From contig JBAZHC010000005.1 of NCBI GenBank assembly GCA_041652575.1, positions 62,001 through 126,000 of the forward strand: 64,000 bases of DNA, read 5' to 3'. How positions within the stretch are numbered: the stretch's first letter is position 1; the number at the start of each line of letters is the position of its first letter. This DNA comes from Phycisphaerae bacterium (GTDB lineage: Bacteria > Planctomycetota > Phycisphaerae > Sedimentisphaerales > UBA12454). Shown here in pieces: positions 1-8,236 of this stretch. The notes under the pieces are model-generated. The model saw only the letters and a list, made by a program, of their open reading frames with translations. It made no database searches and was not told where the DNA came from. Position numbers and translations under genes: made by a program.

Positions 1-47
1 AACTTGTAATCACTGAATTTATTTCGTATTTCTCTGTCTCGCTCATT

Positions 48-1475
48 CTATCGGTATTTTATTTTACCTTTTCTTACGATTTTCTGTTTACGCCTTGAGC
101 GCTGTTTAATTTTGCGTCCCTGGCTCATCATACTTCCGATGGTGTCCATGCCCCCGCCGCTCAAAAGGGTTTTAAATCCACCTAAAGCACCTCCCGAAAG
201 AGCCTTAAGCATGTCCCTGCTGCGCTCGAAAGTCTTTATCATACCTGAAACATCGTGCTGGTCTGTCCCTGAACCTGCGGCAATGCGCCTCCTGCGCGAG
301 GGGTTGATTATATCGGGTTTTTTTCTTTCCTCAAGTGTCATTGAGTGAATTATTGCTTCTATTTTTACCATTTCTTTGTCATCGATGTCCATACCGGCCA
401 TTTTACTGCCCATTCCCGGCAGCATTTTGAGCATATCAGCCATCCCGCCCATTTTCCGGACAGATTGCATCTGTTTTAGGAAGTCGTCGAAGCCAAAGGT
501 GCCTTTTGCCATTTTTTGCTGCATTTTCGCGGATTCTTCGGCGTCAAACTGCTCCTGAGCGCGTTCGACAAGGGTAACAACATCGCCCATTCCGAGGATT
601 CTGCCAGCCATACGGTCGGGGTGAAATTCTTCGAGCTTGTCTAATTTTTCGCCGACACCAATAAATTTAATTGGTTTGCCGGTAACGGCTTTTACGCTTA
701 AAGCGGCTCCGCCTCTGGCGTCGCCATCGAGTTTTGTGAGGATTACGCCGTCAAGTTCGAGTCTTTCGTTGAATTCCTTTGCGCTGTTGACGGCATCCTG
801 ACCTGTCATCGCGTCGCAAACCAGATAAATCTGATGCGGACTTGTTGCCTTTGCGACGTCGGCGACCTCGGTCATCATATCTTCATCGATATGTAATCTG
901 CCGGCGGTATCAAGAATAACAACGTCATAACCATTGCTTTTAGCGTGAGTTAAGGCGTTTTTGGCAACTTTTACAGCATCTTTAGAGCCCTGCTCGCTGT
1001 AAACATCGATGTTTAACTGCTGGCCGAGGGTTATAAGCTGGTCGATAGCTGCCGGTCTTTGAAGGTCATCGGCAACGAGGAGGGTTTTTTTGCCTTTTGA
1101 GGTAATATATTTTCCAAGTTTGCCTGCCGTTGTGGTTTTTCCACTGCCCTGTAAGCCGGCAAGGAGAACAACCGTAGGGCCTGGCGAAACAAAATAAATC
1201 TTCGAGTCTTCCAGCCCCATAAGTTTGGTCAACTCGTCATTGACGATTTTTACAAAGACCTGGCCGGGATGCAGAGACTTCAGAACCTCGGCGCCGATTG
1301 CGGCCTGGCGGACATCCCTGCAGAACTGCTTTGCGATGTGATAATTGACATCGGCTTCGAGAAGCGCTTTACGGACATCGTTCATAGCGTCCGAAATATT
1401 CGCTTCGGTTATCCTGCCGCGGTTGGTTATCGTGCGGAAAACATTATTTAATTTTTCTGTCAGTGAATCAAACAT
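48..1475 (-). CDS. ffh: Signal recognition particle protein Ffh
   Basis: This is the GTPase subunit of the signal recognition particle, which binds SRP RNA and delivers nascent membrane proteins to the FtsY receptor. The 475 residues are close to the usual bacterial length. An N-terminal helical bundle (about 1-95) is followed by the G domain with the P-loop GLQGSGKTTTAGKLGKY near residue 110, DTAGRL near 191 and TKLDGDARGGAALS near 248. The methionine-rich M domain follows (MGGMADMLKMLPGMGSKM), with the RNA-binding SRRRRIAAGSG motif near 394. The lysine/arginine-rich tail fits the family. It is transcribed away from the PEP-CTERM gene. No SRP RNA gene was seen nearby. The assignment is secure. 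Confidence 0.97.
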   Translation of the reverse strand: MFDSLTEKLNNVFRTITNRGRITEANISDAMNDVRKALLEADVNYHIAKQFCRDVRQAAIGAEVLKSLHPGQVFVKIVNDELTKLMGLEDSKIYFVSPGPTVVLLAGLQGSGKTTTAGKLGKYITSKGKKTLLVADDLQRPAAIDQLITLGQQLNIDVYSEQGSKDAVKVAKNALTHAKSNGYDVVILDTAGRLHIDEDMMTEVADVAKATSPHQIYLVCDAMTGQDAVNSAKEFNERLELDGVILTKLDGDARGGAALSVKAVTGKPIKFIGVGEKLDKLEEFHPDRMAGRILGMGDVVTLVERAQEQFDAEESAKMQQKMAKGTFGFDDFLKQMQSVRKMGGMADMLKMLPGMGSKMAGMDIDDKEMVKIEAIIHSMTLEERKKPDIINPSRRRRIAAGSGTDQHDVSGMIKTFERSRDMLKALSGGALGGFKTLLSGGGMDTIGSMMSQGRKIKQRSRRKQKIVRKGKIKYR

Positions 1476-1551
1476 CTATTAAAATTCCAAGTTCCAAATT
1501 GGCTATATAAGTAAGCGGCTGATTCTATAGAAAAATATCCATTTTTGCAAG

Positions 1552-1653
1552 CCCCCACACCTATTTAGGCTATTATTAGGCATTTTTAAAACCGGCCGGA
1601 ACTATTTTGACTGTTTTAGTGTCTTGTTATCATAACATAAATAGGTGCTGGGG
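1552..1653. repeat. 102-bp terminal-inverted-repeat element, copy 1
   Basis: The left arm (1552-1567) starts CCCCCACACCTATTTA. The right arm (1638-1653) is its reverse complement apart from one extra base: 10 paired bases, a one-base bulge, then 5 paired bases. The interior is about 70 nt. A second element of exactly the same length with nearly the same arms lies at 6094-6195, and its reverse complement aligns over much of the interior. The pair therefore looks like one repeat family (MITE-like or a structured-RNA module) and not chance palindromes. Confidence 0.6.
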
Positions 1654-1797
1654 CGAGTTATTTCGCTTAAAGTGCGGATTAAATTGAAGTTGTGTTAATT
1701 TTTAATGGCATTATAGAGAAAAAACATAAAAAATTACAAGAAAACAAGAGGTATAATATCCCAAATAAGTAAATTTTTTCGTTTTTTTCGTTTTTTC

Positions 1798-1825
1798 TTG
1801 ATAATTATGAATAATGTGATATAAT
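1798..1825 (+). promoter_or_regulatory. Sigma-70-type promoter for PEP-CTERM gene
   Basis: TTGATA at 1798-1803, a 16-bp spacer, and a perfect TATAAT at 1820-1825. A predicted start near 1832 leaves a leader of about 60 nt before the AAGGAGG-like ribosome site just upstream of the ATG at 1892. Confidence 0.7.
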
Positions 1826-1891
1826 ACCTTAGTTATTTTAGCGATACTGTGTACCGTGAGAAGAAGAAATAAGTTTTAAGGAGGAAGTTCT

Positions 1892-2440
1892 ATGAAGAAA
1901 AATTTATTTGCAGCGTTCCTCATCTTGGCAGCAAGCAACTTTGCATTTGCCGGTTTTGTAGAAGATACATTTCTATGTACATTCCCGGATGACCCCGATG
2001 AGCTTATCCATACCTGGACTTTTGACTACGGAACTTATGATTTAAATCTTGCCGAGCATCTTACTGTATTGGGCAATGACCAGGTAGTTATGAGCGGTGA
2101 AACAGATGAAGACCCGATATATCGCACAATCAAGTGTGTTACCAATGGGAGCGGTGTTGCGTGGACGTCTTACGAATTGACTCTTTCGGCGACAGGCCCA
2201 ACTTTTACCGGTACCCCTTCAGCTGATTTATTCAGCAGCGCTGTTATAAGCGACGGCGGGTTGAAAATTACTTTTTCGGGCGGCGTAGTAAATCCAGACG
2301 ATGAAGTACTGCTTAACTTCAGGATTCTTGTTCCCACGACAGGCGCTTTCAGCGTTTGCCTGACACAGACTCCAATACCAGAGCCTGCCACAATGGCACT
2401 GCTCGGTCTCGGCGCATTAGCCCTGATAAGAAAAAAATAA
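1892..2440 (+). CDS. PEP-CTERM sorting domain protein
   Basis: A secreted protein of 182 residues and unknown function. It has an N-terminal signal peptide (lysines, then a hydrophobic core ending near FAFAG). The body is mostly beta-prone, acidic and Thr/Gly-rich. The C-terminus is a classic PEP-CTERM tag: PEPATMALLGLGALALIRKK, in which PEP precedes a hydrophobic segment and a basic end. In this family an exosortase cuts after the PEP motif and the protein is exported to the surface or matrix; no exosortase is in this window. A strong AGGAGG ribosome site supports the start. It is a single-gene unit with its own promoter (1798-1825) and terminator (2475-2502). The molecular role of the body is not recognisable. 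Confidence 0.9.
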   Translation: MKKNLFAAFLILAASNFAFAGFVEDTFLCTFPDDPDELIHTWTFDYGTYDLNLAEHLTVLGNDQVVMSGETDEDPIYRTIKCVTNGSGVAWTSYELTLSATGPTFTGTPSADLFSSAVISDGGLKITFSGGVVNPDDEVLLNFRILVPTTGAFSVCLTQTPIPEPATMALLGLGALALIRKK

Positions 2441-2474
2441 AGGAAGAAGATTTAAAAAATCGGTGAAACGGAAA

Positions 2475-2502
2475 GGGTCCAGCAAAAGCTGAACCCTTTT
2501 TT
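2475..2502 (+). terminator. Intrinsic terminator of PEP-CTERM gene
   Basis: A 9-bp stem (2475-2483 with 2488-2496, allowing one wobble) and a 4-nt AAAA loop are followed by six T residues. Confidence 0.85.
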
Positions 2503-2524
2503 GTTGCGCTGATTTTCTCATCAA

Positions 2525-3478
2525 TTAAATAGCATCGAGCGAATCTCTGATTTTCTCGTAGAACTCGGCGTATTTGTCTTTATCTTTAGTCTTGCGAAAA
2601 CTGATAGCCGATTCCGGATGCCTGTTAAGTATGCCGGTAACCATAAACGGAATTAAATATCCCCATTCAAGCTCGGTGCGCATCGGAACCATATAATCCT
2701 CTATGATTTTCAAAATCGGCGTCAGGGTGAACTTTGGATTTTTCAAAAATCCCATAATAAGTTCGAGGGCACAATTGCCTGCGCCTCTGCCGATACCGTA
2801 CAGCGATGCGTCAACATAATTGGCGTTGTGAATAATCGCTTCAATCGTATTTGCAAACGCAAGCTGCTGATTGTTATGACAATGAATGCCGATTTCCTTG
2901 CCGGCCGGCAGGTGCTGACGGTAGAGCTTAACCATATATTCGATTTGCTCGCAGTAGAAATATCCGAAGCTGTCAACGACATAGACGACCTGCACAGGAG
3001 TTTCAGCGAGCTGGTCAATCGCCTCAATAAGGTCTTTTTCGATTTCCGCAGAGACGGCCATTATATTTACCGTGGTTTCATAACCCAAATCGTGGGCGAT
3101 TTTTAGCATGGCAATAGCCTTGTCGATGTCCTTGACATAAGTCGCTACACGAATCATATCGACAGGACTCTGGTCAACAGGCTTGAACTGCTGCTCCTTG
3201 ACGCGGTGAGCATCGACCATAATGGAAATTTTCGTATTTGATTCGATGCCCTCGATGATTCTGCTGATTTTATCATCGTCGCAGTACTTCCATGGGCCGT
3301 AACTGGCCTCTGGCGAAAGCGTCCTGCTGGAACGATAACCCATCTCCATATAGTCGATTCCCGCTTCCGAAAGCGCCTTATATGTTGCGCGGACAAATTC
3401 ATCTGTGAAATAATGATTATTAATCAAACCGCCATCCCTGATGGTACAGTCGAGAACCTTAATCTTTTCTCTGAACAT
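2525..3478 (-). CDS. DRE-TIM metallolyase (HMGL-like aldolase domain)
   Basis: This 317-residue protein belongs to the pyruvate-carboxyltransferase/HMG-CoA-lyase-like superfamily (DRE-TIM barrels), which cleave or form C-C bonds at a divalent metal. The N-terminal signature VLDCTIRDGGLINNHYF carries the catalytic Arg-Asp pair. The metal-binding histidines appear as GIHCHNNQQLA near residue 195, and GIGRGAGN near 230 matches the glycine-rich loop. It is shorter than isopropylmalate or homocitrate synthase and lacks their regulatory domain, so it is probably an aldolase-type member; the substrate cannot be read from sequence. It is the last gene of a minus-strand run behind aroB, separated from it by a GC-rich hairpin (3508-3528). 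An AGGTAAAA-like ribosome site precedes the ATG. Confidence 0.8.
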   Translation of the reverse strand: MFREKIKVLDCTIRDGGLINNHYFTDEFVRATYKALSEAGIDYMEMGYRSSRTLSPEASYGPWKYCDDDKISRIIEGIESNTKISIMVDAHRVKEQQFKPVDQSPVDMIRVATYVKDIDKAIAMLKIAHDLGYETTVNIMAVSAEIEKDLIEAIDQLAETPVQVVYVVDSFGYFYCEQIEYMVKLYRQHLPAGKEIGIHCHNNQQLAFANTIEAIIHNANYVDASLYGIGRGAGNCALELIMGFLKNPKFTLTPILKIIEDYMVPMRTELEWGYLIPFMVTGILNRHPESAISFRKTKDKDKYAEFYEKIRDSLDAI

Positions 3479-3507
3479 TTTTTTACCTTTCTAAAATTAG
3501 TACTGAA

Positions 3508-3528
3508 CCCCCAACATAAAGTTGGGGG
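3508..3528 (-). promoter_or_regulatory. GC-rich hairpin between aroB and aldolase gene
   Basis: CCCCCAAC at 3508-3515 pairs perfectly with GTTGGGGG at 3521-3528 around a 5-nt loop. On the minus strand it is not followed by a T run, so it may be an attenuator, an RNA processing site or an mRNA stabiliser and not a full terminator. Confidence 0.5.
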
Positions 3529-3540
3529 CTTTCGGATTAT

Positions 3541-4647
3541 TTATATTCGTTTCAATAAAATATTAATCGTTTCCTCAACGATTTTACGTTCTACCTGATG
3601 AGCGTATTGGCCGTTTCTGCAAAGTACTGTTCCTGTTTTCTCGAGGAGTACGAAGCGAGGCCATTTCTGTACGGCTTTTTTATCTTTGCTGATTATATTA
3701 AGAATTTTCCGTTTGGTAATATTTTTCGGTATTTTTAAATTTATGTTCAGTCTTTCAAATAGCTGGATGAGAGTTTCAAGTCTGTCCCCGCCGCCGAGGC
3801 CGAGCATCTGCTCGATAATATTTGCGGCGATAATTCCAATCGCGACAGCCTGACCGTGCAGAACTTTATAATTGCTCGCAGATTCGACGGCGTGGCCGAT
3901 TGTATGGCCGTAATTCAAAATCCTTCTTCTGTTTTTTTCGTAAGGGTCCTGCTCGACGACATCGGCTTTTATGCGGCAGTTTTTGACGGCGATATATTCA
4001 AGGGGTTTATGTTTTCTCGCAATAATAGCGCTGAGATTTTTTTGCAGATAAGCGAAATAATCTTTATCGGCTATGAGAGCGTGTTTGATGGATTCCACGA
4101 GGCCGGTATTAAATTGCTTTTTGTCGAGAGTTTTTAATGTGCCGACATCGATGAAAACGGCAACGGGATTTTTAAATACGCCGAAGGCGTTTTTGCTGAC
4201 GGATGAATCGACGCCTGTCTTTCCGCCGATGGAGGAATCGGCCTGCGCAACTGTGGTTGTGGGTATCTGAATTACGGGCACACCGCGCTTATAGATGGCC
4301 GCGACAAAGCCGGCGATGTCGCCGACTGTTCCGCCGCCAAGTGCGATTACGGCACAATCCCTGCCGAGCGATTTTTTTTCCATCGTTTCAATGATTTTCG
4401 TAACGGTGTTTATATGTTTCGATTTTTCGCCGGCGGGAGAAATTATAAATCGCGGCAGATTTTGTTTGCCGAGCAAAGTTTTAAGATGTTTTGTTTTCGC
4501 GATGTTAGCATCTGTAATCAAAAACAGTTCTTTGCCGGGCAAACGTTTTTTAATTTTCGAAAGGACAGTTGACAGGAATTCATTGCCGACAGCTATCGTG
4601 TAGCTGGTTTTAGGACAAGACGGGATTTTAACTTCAATTTTCCGCAT
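3541..4647 (-). CDS. aroB: 3-dehydroquinate synthase
   Basis: AroB converts DAHP to 3-dehydroquinate, the second step of the shikimate pathway, using NAD and a divalent metal in the cytoplasm. The protein has 368 residues, the normal length. Diagnostic blocks are PAGEKSKH near 92, ALGGGTVGDIAGFVAA near 118 (NAD site), QIPTTTVAQADSSIGGKTGV near 147, ESIKHALI near 206, and the metal-binding stretch NYGHTIGHAVE near 268. It lies 16 bp after apt and 62 bp before the DRE-TIM gene. Confidence 0.97.
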   Translation of the reverse strand: MRKIEVKIPSCPKTSYTIAVGNEFLSTVLSKIKKRLPGKELFLITDANIAKTKHLKTLLGKQNLPRFIISPAGEKSKHINTVTKIIETMEKKSLGRDCAVIALGGGTVGDIAGFVAAIYKRGVPVIQIPTTTVAQADSSIGGKTGVDSSVSKNAFGVFKNPVAVFIDVGTLKTLDKKQFNTGLVESIKHALIADKDYFAYLQKNLSAIIARKHKPLEYIAVKNCRIKADVVEQDPYEKNRRRILNYGHTIGHAVESASNYKVLHGQAVAIGIIAANIIEQMLGLGGGDRLETLIQLFERLNINLKIPKNITKRKILNIISKDKKAVQKWPRFVLLEKTGTVLCRNGQYAHQVERKIVEETINILLKRI

Positions 4648-4663
4648 ATTTGTTTTGTCGAAA

Positions 4664-5188
4664 CTAAAGACCGATTTCTACCGAGATATTATAATTTTCG
4701 ATTTTTTTTCTGCCGTTAAGTTCTTTCAGTTCAATCAGAAAAGCGATGCCTTCAACTTTTCCGCCGATTTTTTCGATGAGTTTACAGGCGGCGGCCATAG
4801 TTCCACCGGTCGCGAGCAAGTCGTCGACCATCAGAATATTCGAGCCTTTTTTTACCGCATCGATGTGAACCTCAAGCGTATCTGTGCCGTATTCGAGGTC
4901 GTAAGTAACAGATTCTGTTTTATAAGGGAGTTTTCCTTTTTTGCGGATAGGCACAAAGCCGGCTCCGAGACTGGCGGCAACGGCTGCGCCGAAAATAAAA
5001 CCTCTGGCCTCAACGGCAGCGACATAATCTATTTTTTTGTTTCTGTATTTGTCCGAGATGGCTTTGACGGCTTCGGCAAAAGCGTCCTTGTCCGCTAAAA
5101 GCGTGGTGATATCGAAAAAGAGGATGCCCTTTTTGGGCCAATCGGGGATAGACCTAATATGTTTTTCAAGATTCACTTTTCGCCTCAA
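4664..5188 (-). CDS. apt: Adenine phosphoribosyltransferase
   Basis: Apt salvages adenine by joining it to PRPP to give AMP. The 174 residues match the short bacterial form. The N-terminal IRSIPDWPKKGILFFDITTL block and VEARGFIFGAAVA are typical of Apt. The PRPP-binding motif ILMVDDLLATGGTM lies near residues 117-130. It sits 10 bp downstream of the sigma factor and 16 bp upstream of aroB, so the three are probably cotranscribed. Confidence 0.95.
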   Translation of the reverse strand: MRRKVNLEKHIRSIPDWPKKGILFFDITTLLADKDAFAEAVKAISDKYRNKKIDYVAAVEARGFIFGAAVAASLGAGFVPIRKKGKLPYKTESVTYDLEYGTDTLEVHIDAVKKGSNILMVDDLLATGGTMAAACKLIEKIGGKVEGIAFLIELKELNGRKKIENYNISVEIGL

Positions 5189-5198
5189 GAAATACCGT

Positions 5199-6014
5199 TT
5201 AATCGCCAGTCATTATTTCGTTGAGGGCATTAAGAGCTTCCTGCTGAATTTGCCTTACCCTCTCACGAGTAAGGTTAAGTTTAGCACCTATCTGCTTTAA
5301 AGTCAACGGTTCTCTGCCTTCTATGCCGAAGCGAAGTTTGAGCACCTCAGCCTGTCTGGTGTCCAGTTTATCGAGCATTTTGACAATCTTTTTGAGTTCT
5401 TCGGAATTCGCAAGGTCGTCTTCCGGCAGATGATTCGAAACTTTCGGCATTGATTCGTGGAAAGCCTGATTCGTCTGGTCGGATTCGGCATCCAGTGAGG
5501 TATTAACGGAATCGGCAATTTCCTTTATGGCAATTATTTTTTTGACTGGCAGTTTCATTTCTTCAGCTATTTGCGAGACTGTCGGCGCATCAGCGAGTTT
5601 TGTGTGTAAGTCCGTGACAGCGTGTTTATACTGACTAACCAGTTCAACCATATATGTGGGCACAGATATCGGGCCGCAGTCGAGCAGAAGCGCACGTTTG
5701 ATGGTTTGCTTAATCCACCACGCCGCGTAAGTGCTGAACCGTACGCCAATAGAGGGGTCAAATGTATCGACCGCGCGAATGAGTCCGAGGTTGCCTTCCT
5801 CTATAAGGTCGCCAAGGGACATTCTGCCCGTGGCAAATCTTTTTGCGATACTGACCACCAGGCGCAGATTGCTCCTGACCAGATGGTCCCGCGCTTCAGG
5901 GTCGTCATCTTCAATTACTCTTTCCGCCAGTTCACATTCCTGTTCCCAGGTAAGCAGCGGCGATTCATCAATTTCAGACAGATAATCTTTTATTGTCGTA
6001 TCAAAAACAGTCAT
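5199..6014 (-). CDS. RpoD/SigA-family RNA polymerase sigma factor
   Basis: A short sigma-70 family factor of 271 residues. Region 1.2 (IKDYLSEIDESPLLT) opens the protein. Region 2 follows with HLVRSNLRLVVSIAKRF, the core-binding GDLIEEGNLGLIRAVDTFDP and the -10 recognition helix FSTYAAWWIKQTIKRAL. Region 3 spans about 120-180. Region 4.2 ends the protein as TLKQIGAKLNLTRERVRQIQ. It lacks the long region 1.1 and non-conserved insert of a full RpoD, so it may be an alternative SigA-like factor (RpoS/RpoH-like size) or a reduced primary factor. An AAAGGAG ribosome site is directly upstream. The 102-bp repeat copy 2 lies in its upstream region, between this gene and the rpsA terminator. Confidence 0.92.
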   Translation of the reverse strand: MTVFDTTIKDYLSEIDESPLLTWEQECELAERVIEDDDPEARDHLVRSNLRLVVSIAKRFATGRMSLGDLIEEGNLGLIRAVDTFDPSIGVRFSTYAAWWIKQTIKRALLLDCGPISVPTYMVELVSQYKHAVTDLHTKLADAPTVSQIAEEMKLPVKKIIAIKEIADSVNTSLDAESDQTNQAFHESMPKVSNHLPEDDLANSEELKKIVKMLDKLDTRQAEVLKLRFGIEGREPLTLKQIGAKLNLTRERVRQIQQEALNALNEIMTGD

Positions 6015-6093
6015 TTGCTAACTCCTTTTATGGGACCTTGGCTGTAGTTATCTTTACTAAAGCTAATATCGTCTAAAAGCCAGTGCCTGTTAA

Positions 6094-6195
6094 CCCCCAC
6101 ACCAATTTACATTGTGGCGACAAAGCCTAACAAAACACCAAAAACCACCTTTGCTGGTCTGTAAATATCCAACCATAGTAGAAATTGGTGTGGGT
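6094..6195. repeat. 102-bp terminal-inverted-repeat element, copy 2
   Basis: The arms CCCACACCAATTT (6096-6108) and AAATTGGTGTGGG (6182-6194) are perfect 13-bp inverted repeats, 102 bp from outer edge to outer edge, matching the span of copy 1 at 1552-1653. It lies just downstream of the rpsA terminator and about 80 bp upstream of the sigma factor start. The reverse complement of copy 1 aligns best with this copy. Confidence 0.6.
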
Positions 6196-6206
6196 ATTAA
6201 TGAACA

Positions 6207-6238
6207 AAAAAGGCCGTCCTGATAAATCTGGACGGCCT
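6207..6238 (-). terminator. Intrinsic terminator of rpsA
   Basis: AGGCCGTCC (6211-6219) pairs with GGACGGCCT (6230-6238) around a 10-nt loop. Read on the minus strand the stem is followed by a run of six T, just past the rpsA stop codon. The other side is also T-rich, so it may work in both directions. Confidence 0.85.
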
Positions 6239-6264
6239 TTTGAAGCTTTTATATATCTGTTTTT

Positions 6265-8082
6265 TTACTCTGTTTTTTCAGCTTCGTCTTTGGGCTCTTC
6301 TGCCGGCTCGTCTGCCTGTGGTTCTTCGAACTGAGGAATCATAAGCCCGTCACCTTCAAGGCCGCCTCTTCTTGTCTGCCCTGACGGCTGCGATTGAGTT
6401 GGAGTTTGAGTTTTCTCAACCGATTGCTTCTGGTCCTCTTCGGCCCATTTAACTCTCCGCATTGAAAGCCCGATTTTCCTTGAGTCGCTGTCAACTCTGA
6501 GGATTTTCACTTCGACTTCCTGCTGCGGTTTTAATACATCCTGCGGATTGTCAATCTTGTGGTCGGCTATTTCCGATATATGCAGGAGTCCTTCGAGGTC
6601 GGACTCGAGTTCCACAAAGACGCCGAAATTGGTTATCTTTGTTACAACACCCTTTACAATCTGGCCCGGCAGATATTTTTCCGGGATTGCGTGGAGCCAC
6701 GGGTCCTCTGTAAGCTGTTTTACGCCGAGAGATATTCTTTGTTTTTCCTCATCGACTTCCATAACAACGCACTTGACCTGCTCGTCTTTCTGCAGTGCTT
6801 CGCCCGGATGATTATATTTTTTCGTCCAGCTTATATCGGAGATGTGAATCAGTCCGTCGATGCCCGGCTCGATTTCAACAAAAGCGCCATAGTTCGTCAG
6901 GCTTGTGACCTTGACAGTAACAATAGTGCCCGGCGGATATTTCTGCGAGGCAACGGCCCATGGATTATTTTCGAGCTGTTTAACGCCGAGAGAAATTTCC
7001 TGTTTGTCCTTGTTGATTTCGAGAATAACGACCTCAATCTGGTCGCTGAGCTTGTAAAGGTCGCCTGGATGATTGATTTTTTTCGTCCAGCTCATTTCGC
7101 TGATGTGCACAAGGCCTTCAACGCCTTCTTCGAGCCTGACAAAAATGCCGTAGTTCATTACATTAACAACGGTGCCTTTTACTCTTGCGCCGATCGGATA
7201 ACGTGTGTCTATGTTTTCCCACGGACTTGCCGATTTCTGTTTAAGGCCCAAAGAGACTTTCTCGTTTTCCTTGTCAACGCCGATAACCACACATTCGATT
7301 TCCTGGTCAAGGTTGACGACTTCCGACGGATGCGATACCCTGCCCCAGCTTAAATCCGAGATATGCAAAAGGCCGTCGATTCCGCCGAGGTCGACAAATA
7401 CTCCGAAATCGGCGATATTCTTGACGATACCTTTTCTGCGCTGACCAACTTCGATTTCCGCAAGCAGTTTTTCCTTGCCGGCAGAACGCTGCTGTTCGAT
7501 AACTCTTCGTCTCGATATGACGATGTTTTTGCTTTCTGTATCAATTTTAAGAACTTCGCAGGTAACTTCCTGACCGATGAATCTGCTTATATCACCCGGC
7601 TTTCTGATATCGACCTGTGAAGCAGGCAGGAAGACCGGTACGCCGATATCCACCAACAGGCCGCCCTTGATTCGACGTATGACTCTGCCTGTTACGATGT
7701 CGCCTTCCTTCTTTGTCGTGATGATTTTTTCCCAGCCTTTGATTCGGTCTGCTTTTCTCTTGCTCAGAATAATTAGCCCGCCTGAATCAACCTCTTCGAG
7801 AAGGACTTCAATTTCTCTGCCGCTCTGTATTTCGTCGGGGTCATCGAATTCGGAAACATCGACAACGCCTTCGCTTTTGAGACCGATTTCGAGAATTACA
7901 TCGTTGCCAATCTGCTGAAGAATTCTGCCCTTAAGAATTGTGCCGGGCGTTAATGCGTCAACTTTCTTTTGCAGCGCTTCCGCGAGAAGAGCGTTCTCAT
8001 CTGCGCTGAATAGTTCGTTAACCTTGCTGTCGAGCTCCTCGGGGGTAAAACCTAATTTTCTAACAATATTTCTATCAACCAT
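6265..8082 (-). CDS. rpsA: 30S ribosomal protein S1
   Basis: S1 binds mRNA and helps the 30S subunit load structured leaders. From the ATG at 8082 the product has 605 residues. An AGAAGGAAGG ribosome site about 7 nt upstream favours this start over an in-frame ATG at 8151. Six S1 (OB-fold) repeats follow each other from about residue 45 to 545; repeats 3-6 are the most alike, each with a GxFV-x(n)-G-hxGLhHISxhSW core. The C-terminal tail (about 550-605) is Gln/Pro-rich and then strongly acidic. It is the last gene of the cmk-plsC-ispH-rpsA cluster and has its own terminator. Confidence 0.95.
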   Translation of the reverse strand: MVDRNIVRKLGFTPEELDSKVNELFSADENALLAEALQKKVDALTPGTILKGRILQQIGNDVILEIGLKSEGVVDVSEFDDPDEIQSGREIEVLLEEVDSGGLIILSKRKADRIKGWEKIITTKKEGDIVTGRVIRRIKGGLLVDIGVPVFLPASQVDIRKPGDISRFIGQEVTCEVLKIDTESKNIVISRRRVIEQQRSAGKEKLLAEIEVGQRRKGIVKNIADFGVFVDLGGIDGLLHISDLSWGRVSHPSEVVNLDQEIECVVIGVDKENEKVSLGLKQKSASPWENIDTRYPIGARVKGTVVNVMNYGIFVRLEEGVEGLVHISEMSWTKKINHPGDLYKLSDQIEVVILEINKDKQEISLGVKQLENNPWAVASQKYPPGTIVTVKVTSLTNYGAFVEIEPGIDGLIHISDISWTKKYNHPGEALQKDEQVKCVVMEVDEEKQRISLGVKQLTEDPWLHAIPEKYLPGQIVKGVVTKITNFGVFVELESDLEGLLHISEIADHKIDNPQDVLKPQQEVEVKILRVDSDSRKIGLSMRRVKWAEEDQKQSVEKTQTPTQSQPSGQTRRGGLEGDGLMIPQFEEPQADEPAEEPKDEAEKTE

Positions 8083-8173
8083 AAAACCTTCCTTCTGTTC
8101 GTGGAGTACATTAATCGGCCGATGCGTCCTCCACATACATTTTAAACGCAACTGCCATACAATTTATTGACAT

Positions 8174-8205
8174 AAAAACGCATTGACCTTACGTAGCCAA
8201 TGCGT
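8174..8205 (-). terminator. Intrinsic terminator after ispH
   Basis: ACGCATTG (8178-8185) and CAATGCGT (8198-8205) form an 8-bp stem; on the minus strand TTTTT follows. It separates ispH from the rpsA start, so rpsA probably has its own promoter or depends on readthrough. Confidence 0.7.
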
Positions 8206-8236
8206 ATCTAATCCCTGAATTGCAATGCCTTTATTC

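Larger units (their letters stand above)
1476..1891. other. Intergenic region between ffh and the PEP-CTERM gene
   Basis: This divergent gap of 416 bases has no credible ORF. It holds a 102-bp inverted-repeat element (1552-1653), an AT-rich stretch with runs of T just after it, and a clear sigma-70-type promoter for the rightward PEP-CTERM gene. The promoter of ffh should also lie here but no convincing hexamers were picked out. Confidence 0.6.

Noticed and set aside
6559..7353. 264-codon frame opposite rpsA
   Set aside because: The repeated S1 domains on the minus strand account for the open frame; no supporting signals.
8083..8151. Upstream in-frame start of rpsA
   Set aside because: It adds a basic, non-S1-like leader, and the strong ribosome site lies just before the ATG at 8082.
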